NCBI GenBank assembly: GCA_041736675.1 | Contig: JBGSTD010000009.1 | Span: forward strand, 62,001 to 126,000 | Reading direction: 5' to 3' | DNA: 64,000 nucleotides | DNA from: Salaquimonas sp041736675 | Lineage (GTDB): Bacteria > Pseudomonadota > Alphaproteobacteria > Rhizobiales > Rhizobiaceae | Notes under the pieces: generated by a model | Databases searched by the model: none | What the model saw: the letters and a program-made list of their open reading frames with translations, nothing else | What the model was told of the DNA's origin: nothing | Shown here: one piece after another, positions 1 through 8,640 of the stretch | Position numbering within the stretch: position 1 is the stretch's first letter | Layout: every line of letters starts with the position of its first letter | Program-made: the position numbers and the translations under genes

Positions 1-1003
1 CGCGGTCCATCGCAGTTCCTGACCGTACATAATAGCTGACATCCGCTATTGCCACCGTTGCTATATATCCGCCCGGATGCTCAGGATCAGCCATGCCATG
101 GATGGCATCATCGTGATCCTTGGCATCGGCAGGGTCAATCGTTATCAGCGCCAACTCGCGCCAGTCCTCATGGGACGTCGCAATATTGCCTTTGCCGGTC
201 AGTGATATCGGCTTGGCTTCCTTGGCCTCTGCCAAGGCGGCGTCTGGAAAAATATGCGGAATCTCGTTGGCATGAATGGCAATCATCGAAGCTGCCTGTT
301 CGGTGATCGCGGAGCCGACAATCTGGCGTACTTTGCCGTGCTTCAGTCCCAAACGTTCTGTGCGGCCGGATGTACGCAGAGGCTCGATTTCAACAAGATC
401 GCCATCCTTGGCATCACCAATCTGATCCAGCGGGACGATACGTTCATCCTGCCGTTTTGTAATCGGGATCAGGCGCGCCTCGTGTTCGCCAATTTTGAGG
501 ATCCCCAACTCCGCCGTGAACTGGCGTTCAAGCATCTTGATAACCTTGGCGTAATAATCAACGCCATCGCCTTCGTGACGTTCAAGTCGGGCGAGTACTT
601 TCGAGCCGAGACCAGGTACAGGGTCGCCTTTGCGTGGAGGTCTGATAAGAATGACCGGCGGTTTGGTGCCTTCCACCTCTCGATAATCAATGGCCCTGGC
701 CAAAAGCGCGCCATCGCGGTCGCGCGCCACAATATCAAGAACAGTCACATTTGGAAGATCGCCAGCCCGGGCCAATCGCTTTCCACGCTTTTCCAACAGT
801 CCGTCAGCGGCCATTTCCTTCAACATCGCCTTGAGGTCGATCTTGGCTGAGCCTTTTAGATTGAAGGCCCTGCTGATTTCCTTTTTCGCGGCCATGTCCG
901 GATTTGCAGCAATATACGCAAGTATTTCATCACGGCTCGGCAGTCCCCTAGATGCGCGTTTTTGCGCTTTGAGATTGTCACTCCTGGGGGTGCGTTCGGC
1001 CAA
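1..1003 (-). CDS. rnr: Ribonuclease R, N-terminal part (cut by left window edge)
   Basis: This is the first 334 codons of a 3'-5' exoribonuclease of the RNase II/R family, which degrades structured RNA and helps in rRNA and tRNA quality control. The frame stays open from 1003 to the window edge. It shows an N-terminal winged-helix-like segment, a cold-shock-type region with a KMLERQFTAELGILKIGEH stretch near 515, and the RNB catalytic motif DPADAKDHDDA near 125, followed by VAIADVSYYVRSGTAMDR at the edge. The start is read as TTG at 1003 because a GAGG lies about 10 bases upstream; the ATG at 1010 is in another frame. The topA stop (1007-1009) lies just before this TTG, so the two genes are probably translationally coupled. 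Only the first half or so of the usual 750-800 residues is inside the window. Confidence 0.93.
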   Translation of the reverse strand, partial: MAERTPRSDNLKAQKRASRGLPSRDEILAYIAANPDMAAKKEISRAFNLKGSAKIDLKAMLKEMAADGLLEKRGKRLARAGDLPNVTVLDIVARDRDGALLARAIDYREVEGTKPPVILIRPPRKGDPVPGLGSKVLARLERHEGDGVDYYAKVIKMLERQFTAELGILKIGEHEARLIPITKRQDERIVPLDQIGDAKDGDLVEIEPLRTSGRTERLGLKHGKVRQIVGSAITEQAASMIAIHANEIPHIFPDAALAEAKEAKPISLTGKGNIATSHEDWRELALITIDPADAKDHDDAIHGMADPEHPGGYIATVAIADVSYYVRSGTAMDR

Positions 1004-1006
1004 GGA

Positions 1007-3619
1007 TCATTCCTCTTTCTTTTTTGTTGCAGCCTTTTTGGCCGTCGTTTTCTTGGCAGGGGCTTTTTTGGCTGCCGCTTTCTTTTTTGGTGCAGCCTTG
1101 CCCTTGGCTGGTTTGGATCCGCCCTTGGCTTCAATCAGCGCAACTGCTTCTTCCATAGTTACGCTTTGGGGGTCTTTGTCCTTGGGCAAGGTGGCGTTCA
1201 CCTTGCCATGGTTTACATAGGGACCATAGCGACCACTTTTTACAGAAACCGGACCTCCATGGACAGGGTGATCACCCAGTTCCTTGAGAGCCGCAGCTGC
1301 GCCCCGCTGCGCTCCGCCCTTGGCAACCTTTTCGGCAATCAAATCCACAGCCCGGTTAAGCCCGACAGTAAAAACCTCATCGGGGGTATCAAGTTGACCA
1401 TAAACCCCTTCGTGCAAAACAAAAGGCCCAAAACGACCATTTCCTGCAGTAATCATTTTTCCTGATTCGGGATGCAGACCAACTTCGCGTGGCAAAGATA
1501 GCAGCTGCATGGCCCGCTCATAGTCAATGTTTGCAGGGTCCCAGCCTTTGGGAATGCTGCCGCGTTTTGCCTCTTTACCTTCTCCGCGTTGCACATATGG
1601 GCCAAAACGCCCGCTGCGCAGGGTTATTTCCTCTTCGGTGCCAGGATCATTGCCGAGCACTTTGGGCCCGTCATTGGCGGCCTCGTCCGCCTCGTTGCTG
1701 CCCAGTTGCCGTGTGAAATTGCATTCAGGATAGTTCGAGCATCCGACAAACGCTCCATAGCGGCCCACTTTCAATGACAGCTCGCCATTGCCGCATTTGG
1801 GGCAGGAGCGGGGCTCTGATCCATCTTCACGGGGTGGAAAGGCAAGCGGAGCAAGTTCGACATTGAGCATATCGAGAACTTCGCTCACTCGAAGATCCTT
1901 GATCTCTTCTATGCTTTTGGAAAACTGTATCCAGAAATCCCGCAGCAGGTCTTTCCACTTCAATTCACCGGCGGAAATCTTGTCGAGTCGTTCCTCAAGA
2001 TCGGCGGTGAAATCATATTCGACATAGCGTTTGAAGAAGCTTTGAAGGAAGCTCGTTACCACGCGCCCTTTGGAATCCGGCGTAAAGCGGCGTTTCTCCA
2101 GAATCACATAGTCACGGCTTTGCAATGTTGCAAGAACAGACGCATAGGTTGATGGGCGGCCAATACCCAGCTCTTCCATCTTTTTAATGAGCGATGCCTC
2201 AGAATAGCGCGGTGGTGGCTCGGTGAAATGCTGCTTGGCTTCAATTGCATCAGAGGCAACCGTCTCGCCCTCATTAAGTGCCGGAAGGCGCTTGCCATCT
2301 TCTTCTTCGTCGTCACTCACCTGGGTTTCATAGGCTGCCAGAAATCCGTCGAACCGGACAACTGAACCGGTAGCGCGCAAAATTGCCTTCTCGCCATTAC
2401 GCTCGGCAGTAATATCAACACTTGTGCGTTCAATCTCGGCTGACTCCATCTGACTGGCGATGGTACGTTTCCAGATCAGGTCGTAAAGTTTGCGCTGCTC
2501 ATCATCGAGGAATGGCGCCATTTGTGCAGGTGTACGCTCGATTTCAGTCGGACGTATTGCCTCGTGCGCCTCTTGGGCATTCTTTGCCTTGGTTGAATAC
2601 ATCCGGGGTGCTTGCGGGACATACTTCTCACCAAAACTTTTGCTGATTTGCGAGCGTATGGAAGGAATGGCTTCAGGTGCGATCTGCACTCCGTCAGTAC
2701 GCATATAGGTGATCAGACCCACAGTCTCTCCGCCAATATCAATACCTTCATACAGGCGTTGGGCAATCTGCATGATGCGGCTGGCAGAAAAACCAAGGCG
2801 TCGGCTTGCATCCTGTTGGAGAGTGGAGGTAGTGAACGGGGCATAGGGATTGCGCTTGGTCGGTTTGGACTCAACGCGGGTAACGCTCAGCCTGGAGACT
2901 TCCAGCATTTCCTTGATTGCCATTGCGTCTTTTTCGGTTTTCACATCAAGACGCTGAAGTTTCTCGCCTTTGAATTCGGCAATACGTGCTTCGAAAACCT
3001 GTCCGCCTGTATTTTTCAATTGTGCAATGATTGACCAGTATTCCTGCGGCTTGAACGCTTCGATTTCGGTTTCGCGCTCGCAGATGAGGCGCAGCGCCAC
3101 CGATTGAACCCGGCCAGCAGAACGGGCGCCTGGAAGTTTGCGCCACAAAACAGGAGAAAGGGAAAAGCCGACGAGATAGTCCAGCGCCCTGCGGGCGAGG
3201 TAGGCGTCAACCAAATCCTCATCGATCTGACGTGGGTGTTCCATCGCATCAAGAACAGATTTTTTGGTGATAGCGTTGAAGACCACCCTTTCTACCGGCT
3301 TTCCCTTCAAAAGCTTCTTGTCATTTAGTACCTGCAGGACATGCCAGGAAATAGCCTCACCCTCGCGATCAGGGTCGGTCGCCAAAATCAGTTTGTCGGC
3401 TTTCTTTATTGCGTTGGCGATATCAGCCAGCCGCGTTTTTGATTTGGCATCAACGGCCCAAGACATCGCAAAATCTTCATCCGGCAGCACCGAACCATCC
3501 TTTGGCGGCAAATCACGGACATGACCGTACGAGGCAAGAACCGTGAAATCTTTTCCAAGATACTTATTGATGGTTTTTGCTTTGGCGGGCGACTCTACAA
3601 TTACTAAACTGTGGCTCAT
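1007..3619 (-). CDS. topA: DNA topoisomerase I
   Basis: Type IA topoisomerase, 870 residues, relaxing negatively supercoiled DNA through a 5'-phosphotyrosine intermediate. The Toprim domain is at the N-terminus, with Glu9 in VIVESPAKAKTI and the metal-binding D82-P-D84-R-E86 of ATDPDREGEA. The catalytic Tyr305 sits in GLITYMRTDG. A four-cysteine zinc ribbon follows (C606, C609, C627, C633), then three GRFGPYV-type repeats and a long Lys/Ala tail that probably adds DNA affinity. The ATG at 3619 was chosen because MSHSLVIVESPAK matches the family start and AGGA lies about seven bases upstream; the frame is open to 3706, but those extra 29 residues do not look conserved. In its operon it precedes rnr. 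Confidence 0.97.
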   Translation of the reverse strand: MSHSLVIVESPAKAKTINKYLGKDFTVLASYGHVRDLPPKDGSVLPDEDFAMSWAVDAKSKTRLADIANAIKKADKLILATDPDREGEAISWHVLQVLNDKKLLKGKPVERVVFNAITKKSVLDAMEHPRQIDEDLVDAYLARRALDYLVGFSLSPVLWRKLPGARSAGRVQSVALRLICERETEIEAFKPQEYWSIIAQLKNTGGQVFEARIAEFKGEKLQRLDVKTEKDAMAIKEMLEVSRLSVTRVESKPTKRNPYAPFTTSTLQQDASRRLGFSASRIMQIAQRLYEGIDIGGETVGLITYMRTDGVQIAPEAIPSIRSQISKSFGEKYVPQAPRMYSTKAKNAQEAHEAIRPTEIERTPAQMAPFLDDEQRKLYDLIWKRTIASQMESAEIERTSVDITAERNGEKAILRATGSVVRFDGFLAAYETQVSDDEEEDGKRLPALNEGETVASDAIEAKQHFTEPPPRYSEASLIKKMEELGIGRPSTYASVLATLQSRDYVILEKRRFTPDSKGRVVTSFLQSFFKRYVEYDFTADLEERLDKISAGELKWKDLLRDFWIQFSKSIEEIKDLRVSEVLDMLNVELAPLAFPPREDGSEPRSCPKCGNGELSLKVGRYGAFVGCSNYPECNFTRQLGSNEADEAANDGPKVLGNDPGTEEEITLRSGRFGPYVQRGEGKEAKRGSIPKGWDPANIDYERAMQLLSLPREVGLHPESGKMITAGNGRFGPFVLHEGVYGQLDTPDEVFTVGLNRAVDLIAEKVAKGGAQRGAAAALKELGDHPVHGGPVSVKSGRYGPYVNHGKVNATLPKDKDPQSVTMEEAVALIEAKGGSKPAKGKAAPKKKAAAKKAPAKKTTAKKAATKKKEE

Positions 3620-3979
3620 ACATATTCCTGAAGGATGCTTGAAAGGCGAATGCGCCCGTAAAATCTCATGGCGTGTTGAATTGGCGATGGAATGCCCATC
3701 CGTCAAGGGTGTTTGACCAGAATGCAGCCAAAAACAGCATTATACACATTTAGGTTGTATTTTTAAACAGATGGACTATATACTTTTATCGGGGTGAGCG
3801 CCAAACTTGGCTCTGCATTGCTTTCAACACTTTCATGGTTCAATTCCAATCCGTCTAATAACATGAATCAGGAAGCACCTTGTGGTAAATTTGTCGGTTT
3901 TTGCAGGGTCGATATTGGGGTTTAAAAGTTCAGATCAAATAGAAAGGGCGGCAATTCAGGATCTTCTAAGGAAACTAAT
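3620..3979. other. Divergent intergenic region topA / small hypothetical gene
   Basis: This 360-base gap separates the divergent topA and the small plus-strand gene at 3980. It is more AT-rich than the flanking genes. I see no tRNA, no convincing further coding frame and no long repeat. A possible plus-strand promoter is listed separately. Confidence 0.6.
3755..3784 (+). promoter_or_regulatory. Possible sigma70-like promoter for the small hypothetical gene
   Basis: TTGTAT at 3755-3760 and TATACT at 3779-3784 are separated by 18 bases on the plus strand. They lie about 195 bases upstream of the small ORF at 3980. This is a match by eye in an AT-rich region and could be chance. Confidence 0.3.
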
Positions 3980-4312
3980 ATGAGTTCGAAGTCCACACTT
4001 GCCAAATATACTGAAACAATGAGCACACATGAAGAGGAGTGCTATAAAGGCCAGGACATTTTTGTGGAGGGCGATCCAGCACTGTCCATTAATTCGGGAT
4101 CAAAATTTGAATCCGGTAGCTCTGAGGTCGTGGATCGCGCTGACCTGCGTAAGGAAAAGCTGTCATACATTCATGAAATTCTTCTTGAATTGAGAAAGCT
4201 GAGCGCTTCAATCGAACAACCAATGGTGAATTACCTTCTGGACATGGCTTTGCTTGAAACAGATACAGCGATGAATATCACCAATTTTGAGAACGAGTTC
4301 GGAAATAGCTAG
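3980..4312 (+). CDS. Small acidic hypothetical protein
   Basis: A 110-residue protein that I cannot assign to a named family. It has no signal peptide or membrane segment. The first half is polar and probably disordered; the second half (about residues 58-105) looks helical, with an ELRKLSASIEQPMVNYLLDMALLE-like stretch that resembles the end of small cytoplasmic proteins seen in rhizobia, though that resemblance is from memory. The ATG is supported by AAGGA about eight bases upstream. It stands alone on the plus strand, between divergent topA and convergent dprA. Function unknown. Confidence 0.7.
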   Translation: MSSKSTLAKYTETMSTHEEECYKGQDIFVEGDPALSINSGSKFESGSSEVVDRADLRKEKLSYIHEILLELRKLSASIEQPMVNYLLDMALLETDTAMNITNFENEFGNS

Positions 4313-4350
4313 GTTGGATTGATATTCAGGCGGGCTTTGAGCGCAATCCG

Positions 4351-5508
4351 TCATGTGACAAGGCAAACCCTGTTGCCACTCTGGTGTTCCAACTTGCCAG
4401 CCAGGGCAAGCTCGATCAGCAGCAGTTGAACCTGTCCCGGCGTGGCTCCGGAAAAACGGATAATATCATCGACATCCACAGGACTTGGCCCAAGCGCTGC
4501 GAGGATTGTTTTGCGAATGGCTTCTGAGTGCTCAGCAGCGTTTAGCGGACCATCTGCCAACATGTCATTGCCATCGCTCTCCTGTTCGCCCCAAAAACCG
4601 TTTTCGCTTTTGATACCGCCTTGTGCCTGATCTTCAACAATGTCCTTTGGTTCGGTTACAAGTGTTGCACCTTGTTTCAAAAGCCAATTGGTTCCCTCGC
4701 AACGTGGATCAAGCGGAGAACCCGGAATTGCGTAGACGGTTCGGCCGGCTTCATTCGCCAGACGCGCCGAGATAAGGGAACCCGAGCGCTTTGCGGCCTC
4801 AACAACGAGCAGTCCGCTGGATATTCCTGCAACGAGGCGATTGCGCCGAGGAAAATCCTTTGATCTGGGGTTCCAGCCCATGGGCATTTCGCTGACAATA
4901 GCACCGCCGTTCTCCAGAATGTCTAATGCAAGTTCGCGGTTTTCCTCCGGAAACACCTGGTCCACCCCCCCGGCAAACACAGCTATCGTGCCGCTTGAGA
5001 GACTGTGTTTGTGTGCACTCGCATCAATTCCTCTTGCAAGACCCGATACGATCGCAAATTCAGCCTGACCAAGTTCCGACGCAAATCGTGCAGCAAGCCG
5101 CATGCCATTGATCGAGGCGTTGCGCGCGCCAACGATTGCAATCGAATTCTGATTCAGGATGCCGGGGCTTCCCTTAACACAAAGCAGCGGCGGCGGATAA
5201 TCGACATTGCGGAGGGCAGGAGGGTAATCAGGTTCGCCCATGCCAATAAACTGTGCCTTGTTACGGGCCGCCGCTTCCAGTTCCTGCTCGGCCTGCTCAC
5301 GGCTGGCAATTCTTATTTTTCCGGCTACTCCACCTTTTGAAATGAGTTCCGGTAGTGCTTCAAGTGCCGCTGATGCTGAACGAAAGTGGTTTATCAGATC
5401 GCGAAAGGTGGCAGGACCCAGATTGTCGCTGCGGATCAAACGAAGCCAGTTAAGTTTTTGCTCGTCACTAAGCGGGATTGCGCCTTTGGAAACTGTTGGT
5501 CCTGCCAC
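4351..5508 (-). CDS. dprA: DNA-processing protein DprA
   Basis: A 385-residue DprA/Smf protein, which loads RecA on single-stranded DNA during natural transformation and is also widely kept in non-competent bacteria. The central Rossmann-like domain carries VGARNASINGMRLA, VSGLARGID and the PRRNRLVAGIS stretch typical of the family. A helical N-terminal domain precedes it, and a winged-helix domain (about the last 70 residues) closes it. The start is read as GTG at 5508, five bases after the plsY stop and with AAGGA upstream. The frame is open further up to 5892, but that extension lies wholly inside plsY and is not conserved-looking. It is co-transcribed with plsY. Confidence 0.93.
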   Translation of the reverse strand: MAGPTVSKGAIPLSDEQKLNWLRLIRSDNLGPATFRDLINHFRSASAALEALPELISKGGVAGKIRIASREQAEQELEAAARNKAQFIGMGEPDYPPALRNVDYPPPLLCVKGSPGILNQNSIAIVGARNASINGMRLAARFASELGQAEFAIVSGLARGIDASAHKHSLSSGTIAVFAGGVDQVFPEENRELALDILENGGAIVSEMPMGWNPRSKDFPRRNRLVAGISSGLLVVEAAKRSGSLISARLANEAGRTVYAIPGSPLDPRCEGTNWLLKQGATLVTEPKDIVEDQAQGGIKSENGFWGEQESDGNDMLADGPLNAAEHSEAIRKTILAALGPSPVDVDDIIRFSGATPGQVQLLLIELALAGKLEHQSGNRVCLVT

Positions 5509-5513
5509 ACATC

Positions 5514-6128
5514 TTATCCTTTGTTGCCAATCCTGCTTTCCTTGCCGGAAAGCAGGCGCGAAATATTTGCTCGATGAAAGAGGAAAACCAGGAGGGAAAG
5601 GATAAGATACAAATAGGCGACCTGTTGATGCCCCGCCCAGAACAGATAAGCGGGAACAGCGACCGCTGCAACCAGAGCGGCAAGCGAGGAATAGCGGAAG
5701 GAGGCTGCAATGGTTAGCCATACGAATGCAAAGACAAGTGCACCTTGCCATGCCAGTGCCAGCAATACACCTAGATAGGTCGCAACACCTTTGCCGCCCT
5801 TGAATCCGAGCCATAACGGAAAGCAATGGCCAAGAAACGCGCCTAGCCCAGCGACAATGGCTGCTTCCATGCCGAATTTTCCGGCGATCCATACGGCCAC
5901 CGAACCTTTAAGCATGTCCGCCACCAAGGTTGCTGCAGCGACACCTTTTCGACCCGAACGCAGGACATTCGTAGCGCCAATATTGCCGGAACCGATATTT
6001 CGTATATCGCCAAGCCCGGCCATTTTCGCAAAAATCAGCCCGAAAGGAATTGACCCCAGCAGATATCCAAATGCCATCGCTGCCAATGTGACAGGCAGGC
6101 TCGTTGACCAGGTTGCAAAATCAGGCAT
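5514..6128 (-). CDS. plsY: Glycerol-3-phosphate acyltransferase PlsY
   Basis: An integral membrane enzyme of 204 residues that transfers acyl groups from acyl-phosphate to glycerol-3-phosphate, the first step of phospholipid synthesis in the inner membrane. About five hydrophobic segments alternate with the family's conserved cytoplasmic loops: GSGNIGATNVLRSGRKG (residues 47-62) and GFKGGKGVAT (108-117). Length is normal. It lies in the minus-strand run between pyrC and dprA; the gap to the pyrC stop is 44 bases and dprA begins five bases after its stop. Confidence 0.96.
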   Translation of the reverse strand: MPDFATWSTSLPVTLAAMAFGYLLGSIPFGLIFAKMAGLGDIRNIGSGNIGATNVLRSGRKGVAAATLVADMLKGSVAVWIAGKFGMEAAIVAGLGAFLGHCFPLWLGFKGGKGVATYLGVLLALAWQGALVFAFVWLTIAASFRYSSLAALVAAVAVPAYLFWAGHQQVAYLYLILSLLVFLFHRANISRLLSGKESRIGNKG

Positions 6129-6172
6129 GAATGTCTCCCCAACGGCGCCAGTTTCGAGTGAAACTCAACCGA

Positions 6173-7471
6173 CTACGCGTTATCCGTGAATATACTGCGC
6201 CCACCCACCAGGGTTTGCAAGACCTTGCCGGAAAAACGTGCGCCTTCAAAAGGTGTGTTCTTCGACAGTGAGCGGATGGTCTCTTCGCTGCATACCCATG
6301 GTCGGTTGATATCAACAAGACAAAGATCTGCCAAATATCCGGGTTTCAGACTTCCTGCATTAAGGCCCAGTAATTCGGCAGGTCGGGTAGACAATGCCTC
6401 AACCAGTCTTGAAAGCGATACCTGATCATTGTGATGGAGCCGCAATGCCGCCGCCAGAAGTGTTTCAAGACCGATTGCACCATCAGCAGCTTCGGCAAAC
6501 GGGTGTCTTTTGGTGTCCACATCCTGCGGATCGTGAGATGAAACAATGATGTCGATCGTGCCATCATTCAGGGCCGCAATCATTGCCTCGCGGTCTTCCT
6601 CTGAGCGAAGCGGCGGAGACAGTCGGAAAAAGGTGCGATATCGACCAATATCATTTTCATTCAGCGATAGATTGTTGATTGAAATTCCGGCGGAAACCTT
6701 TGCGCCCTTGTCTTTGTATCTGGCTATCGCCTCGGCAGAGTCGGCCGTCGAAATCTTCGCCGCATGATACTTGCCGCGTGTCAGTGCAGCGATTCGCAGA
6801 TCGCGTTCAAGCGCAATGATTTCAGCTTCCTTTGGAATTCCCGAAAGTCCGAGATGGGTCGCATTCAGCCCCTCATTCATCACCCCATTGGCTGAAAGAT
6901 ATGGGTCGCTTGTTTCTTTCGAAATCAGCATGTCAAAATCGCGTGCGTAGGTGAGGGCGCGACGCAAGGTCAGCGTATTGCGGATGGAGTGTTTGGCCTC
7001 CGAGAGCATCACTGCACCGGCTTCTTTGAGCAGGCCGAACTCCGTCAGTTCGTTTCCGGCAAATCCCTTGGTCACGGCTGCTGATGGATATAGTCGCACA
7101 TCCGCGTTGTCACGCGCGGCGCGGCGTACATAATCAACCAGTGATACTTCGTCGATCACCGGATCAGTATCCGGCATCATCACAAAGCTGGTGACGCCGC
7201 CTGCCGCTGCAGCAGCTGAAGCAGATGCAATCGTTTCACGATATTCGCTACCCGGTTCACCAATGTGAACGCGCATGTCGACCAGACCAGGGAAAACATG
7301 AAGGCCACTGGCATCAATGACTTTCATATCCGCAGGTACATTCATCTTGCTGGCAGATTTTTCAACAGCTGATATTTTTCCGTCTTCAATCAGGATCGAG
7401 GCAGGGCCATCATAATTTTGCGATGGATCGACCAGATGAGCACGGGTGATCAGAAGCGGTGCCTCGCTCAT
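6173..7471 (-). CDS. pyrC: Dihydroorotase-like protein, probably non-catalytic (PyrC'/PyrX type)
   Basis: 432 residues with the amidohydrolase fold of type I dihydroorotases, but the metal site is degraded. The usual DxHxHxR is D65-M-R67-V-H69-I-G71, so one zinc-ligand His and the substrate Arg are lost. The SDDG segment is SEAK (157-160). The His of HVSTA is K239, the ExxPHH motif reads GISINN (262-267) with both His replaced by Asn, and the catalytic TDHAPH is SSHDPQ (311-316). In the family such inactive copies (for example Pseudomonas PyrC') are structural partners of aspartate transcarbamoylase. Its ATG overlaps the pyrB stop (ATGA), which fits a stoichiometric complex. An active dihydroorotase should be encoded elsewhere. 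Confidence 0.88.
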   Translation of the reverse strand: MSEAPLLITRAHLVDPSQNYDGPASILIEDGKISAVEKSASKMNVPADMKVIDASGLHVFPGLVDMRVHIGEPGSEYRETIASASAAAAAGGVTSFVMMPDTDPVIDEVSLVDYVRRAARDNADVRLYPSAAVTKGFAGNELTEFGLLKEAGAVMLSEAKHSIRNTLTLRRALTYARDFDMLISKETSDPYLSANGVMNEGLNATHLGLSGIPKEAEIIALERDLRIAALTRGKYHAAKISTADSAEAIARYKDKGAKVSAGISINNLSLNENDIGRYRTFFRLSPPLRSEEDREAMIAALNDGTIDIIVSSHDPQDVDTKRHPFAEAADGAIGLETLLAAALRLHHNDQVSLSRLVEALSTRPAELLGLNAGSLKPGYLADLCLVDINRPWVCSEETIRSLSKNTPFEGARFSGKVLQTLVGGRSIFTDNA

Positions 7472-8481
7472 GTCTTGCTCTCTTTCGATCGTTTTTGCGA
7501 GAGCCGGTCACTTGTCTCGATCAACGTCTCGATGACGGCCATGCGTAGGGCAACACCCATCTCCACCTGTTCCTGAATAACGCTTTGCGTGCCGTCTGCC
7601 ACTTCAGAGGAAATCTCAACACCCCGGTTCATCGGTCCGGGATGCATGACCAGCGCACCTGGATTCGCCAGTTTCAGCTTTCTGGCATCAAGACCGAAAT
7701 AATGGAAATATTCCCGTACAGACGGAATGAGGGCGCCTTCCATTCGTTCCCGCTGCAAGCGCAGCATCATCACCACGTCACAGCCAGGCAGCCCGTCTTC
7801 CATGCGATTGAACACCTCAACACCAAAGCGCTCGATCCCCGATGGCAGCAAAGTTGAAGGGGCTATAACGCGAACCCTTGCGCCAAGCGCGTTGAGAAGG
7901 ATGATATTGGAGCGGGCAACCCGCGAATGGAGTATATCCCCACAAATTGCAACCGTCTGGCGCTCTACAGATCCCAGATGCCGGCGGATCGTCAACGCAT
8001 CCAGCAATGCCTGGGTAGGGTGTTCGTGCGCGCCATCCCCGGCATTGATAACCGAGCATCCAACTTTTTGTGCAAGCAGTTCCGCTGCTCCTGCCGAATG
8101 ATGACGTACCACCAGCAAATCAGGTTGCATGGCGTTGAGTGTCATCGCTGTGTCGATCAGCGTCTCACCCTTTTTGACCGAGGATGAGCCAACCGACATG
8201 TTCATCACATCTGCACCAAGCCGTTTACCCGCAAGTTCAAAAGATGATTGGGTGCGTGTCGATGCTTCAAAGAAAAGATTGATTTGTGTCCGCCCGCGAA
8301 GCGTCACTTTCTTCTTTTCGATTTGCCGCGATACAGATATTGCCGCATCAGCACGGTCCAGCAAATATTTGATGTCGTGAGGCGAAAGGTCGGCAATGCC
8401 AAGCAAATGCAGATGTTCAAAAGTATACCCGGGATAAGGGGGTACGATATCTGCCGGAAGGTTTTTTTGCGAATGGTCCAT
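7468..8481 (-). CDS. pyrB: Aspartate carbamoyltransferase catalytic subunit
   Basis: PyrB condenses carbamoyl phosphate with aspartate, the committed step of pyrimidine synthesis. Carbamoyl-phosphate binding is shown by STRTQSSFE (residues 74-82 from the chosen start) and HPTQALLDALTI, and the aspartate side by MHPGPMNRG. From the ATG at 8481 it has 337 residues. The frame can also start at a TTG at 8526, where a GGAGAG sits too close to the start codon, so the N-terminus is uncertain by 15 residues; conservation begins only near YTFEHLHLLGI. Its stop overlaps the start of the pyrC-like gene, and no regulatory pyrI is visible. Confidence 0.94.
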   Translation of the reverse strand: MDHSQKNLPADIVPPYPGYTFEHLHLLGIADLSPHDIKYLLDRADAAISVSRQIEKKKVTLRGRTQINLFFEASTRTQSSFELAGKRLGADVMNMSVGSSSVKKGETLIDTAMTLNAMQPDLLVVRHHSAGAAELLAQKVGCSVINAGDGAHEHPTQALLDALTIRRHLGSVERQTVAICGDILHSRVARSNIILLNALGARVRVIAPSTLLPSGIERFGVEVFNRMEDGLPGCDVVMMLRLQRERMEGALIPSVREYFHYFGLDARKLKLANPGALVMHPGPMNRGVEISSEVADGTQSVIQEQVEMGVALRMAVIETLIETSDRLSQKRSKESKT

Positions 8482-8640
8482 TAAATAATGTGCTATAGGG
8501 GGGAATGGCAATTTGAACAAGTCCAACTCTCCAGGAAAACCGACTTGTGGTGAATATCCCCAATGTTTTCTGGCCGCCTTGTGCGTGTAGATGACAAGGA
8601 TCAGGGTGGAAAAGCCGGATGAAGAATGTAAGGTTGAAAA

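Noticed and set aside
254..850. A 198-residue plus-strand frame and a shorter one in 49-306
   Set aside because: They are antisense to rnr, whose RNB motifs on the minus strand are unmistakable.
5509..5892. An N-terminal extension of DprA up to 5892
   Set aside because: It lies wholly within plsY in another frame; the GTG at 5508 has a ribosome site and gives the family length.
6173..7471. pyrC as a pseudogene
   Set aside because: The frame is intact and full length, and is coupled to pyrB; loss of catalytic residues with retained fold fits a structural subunit better than decay.
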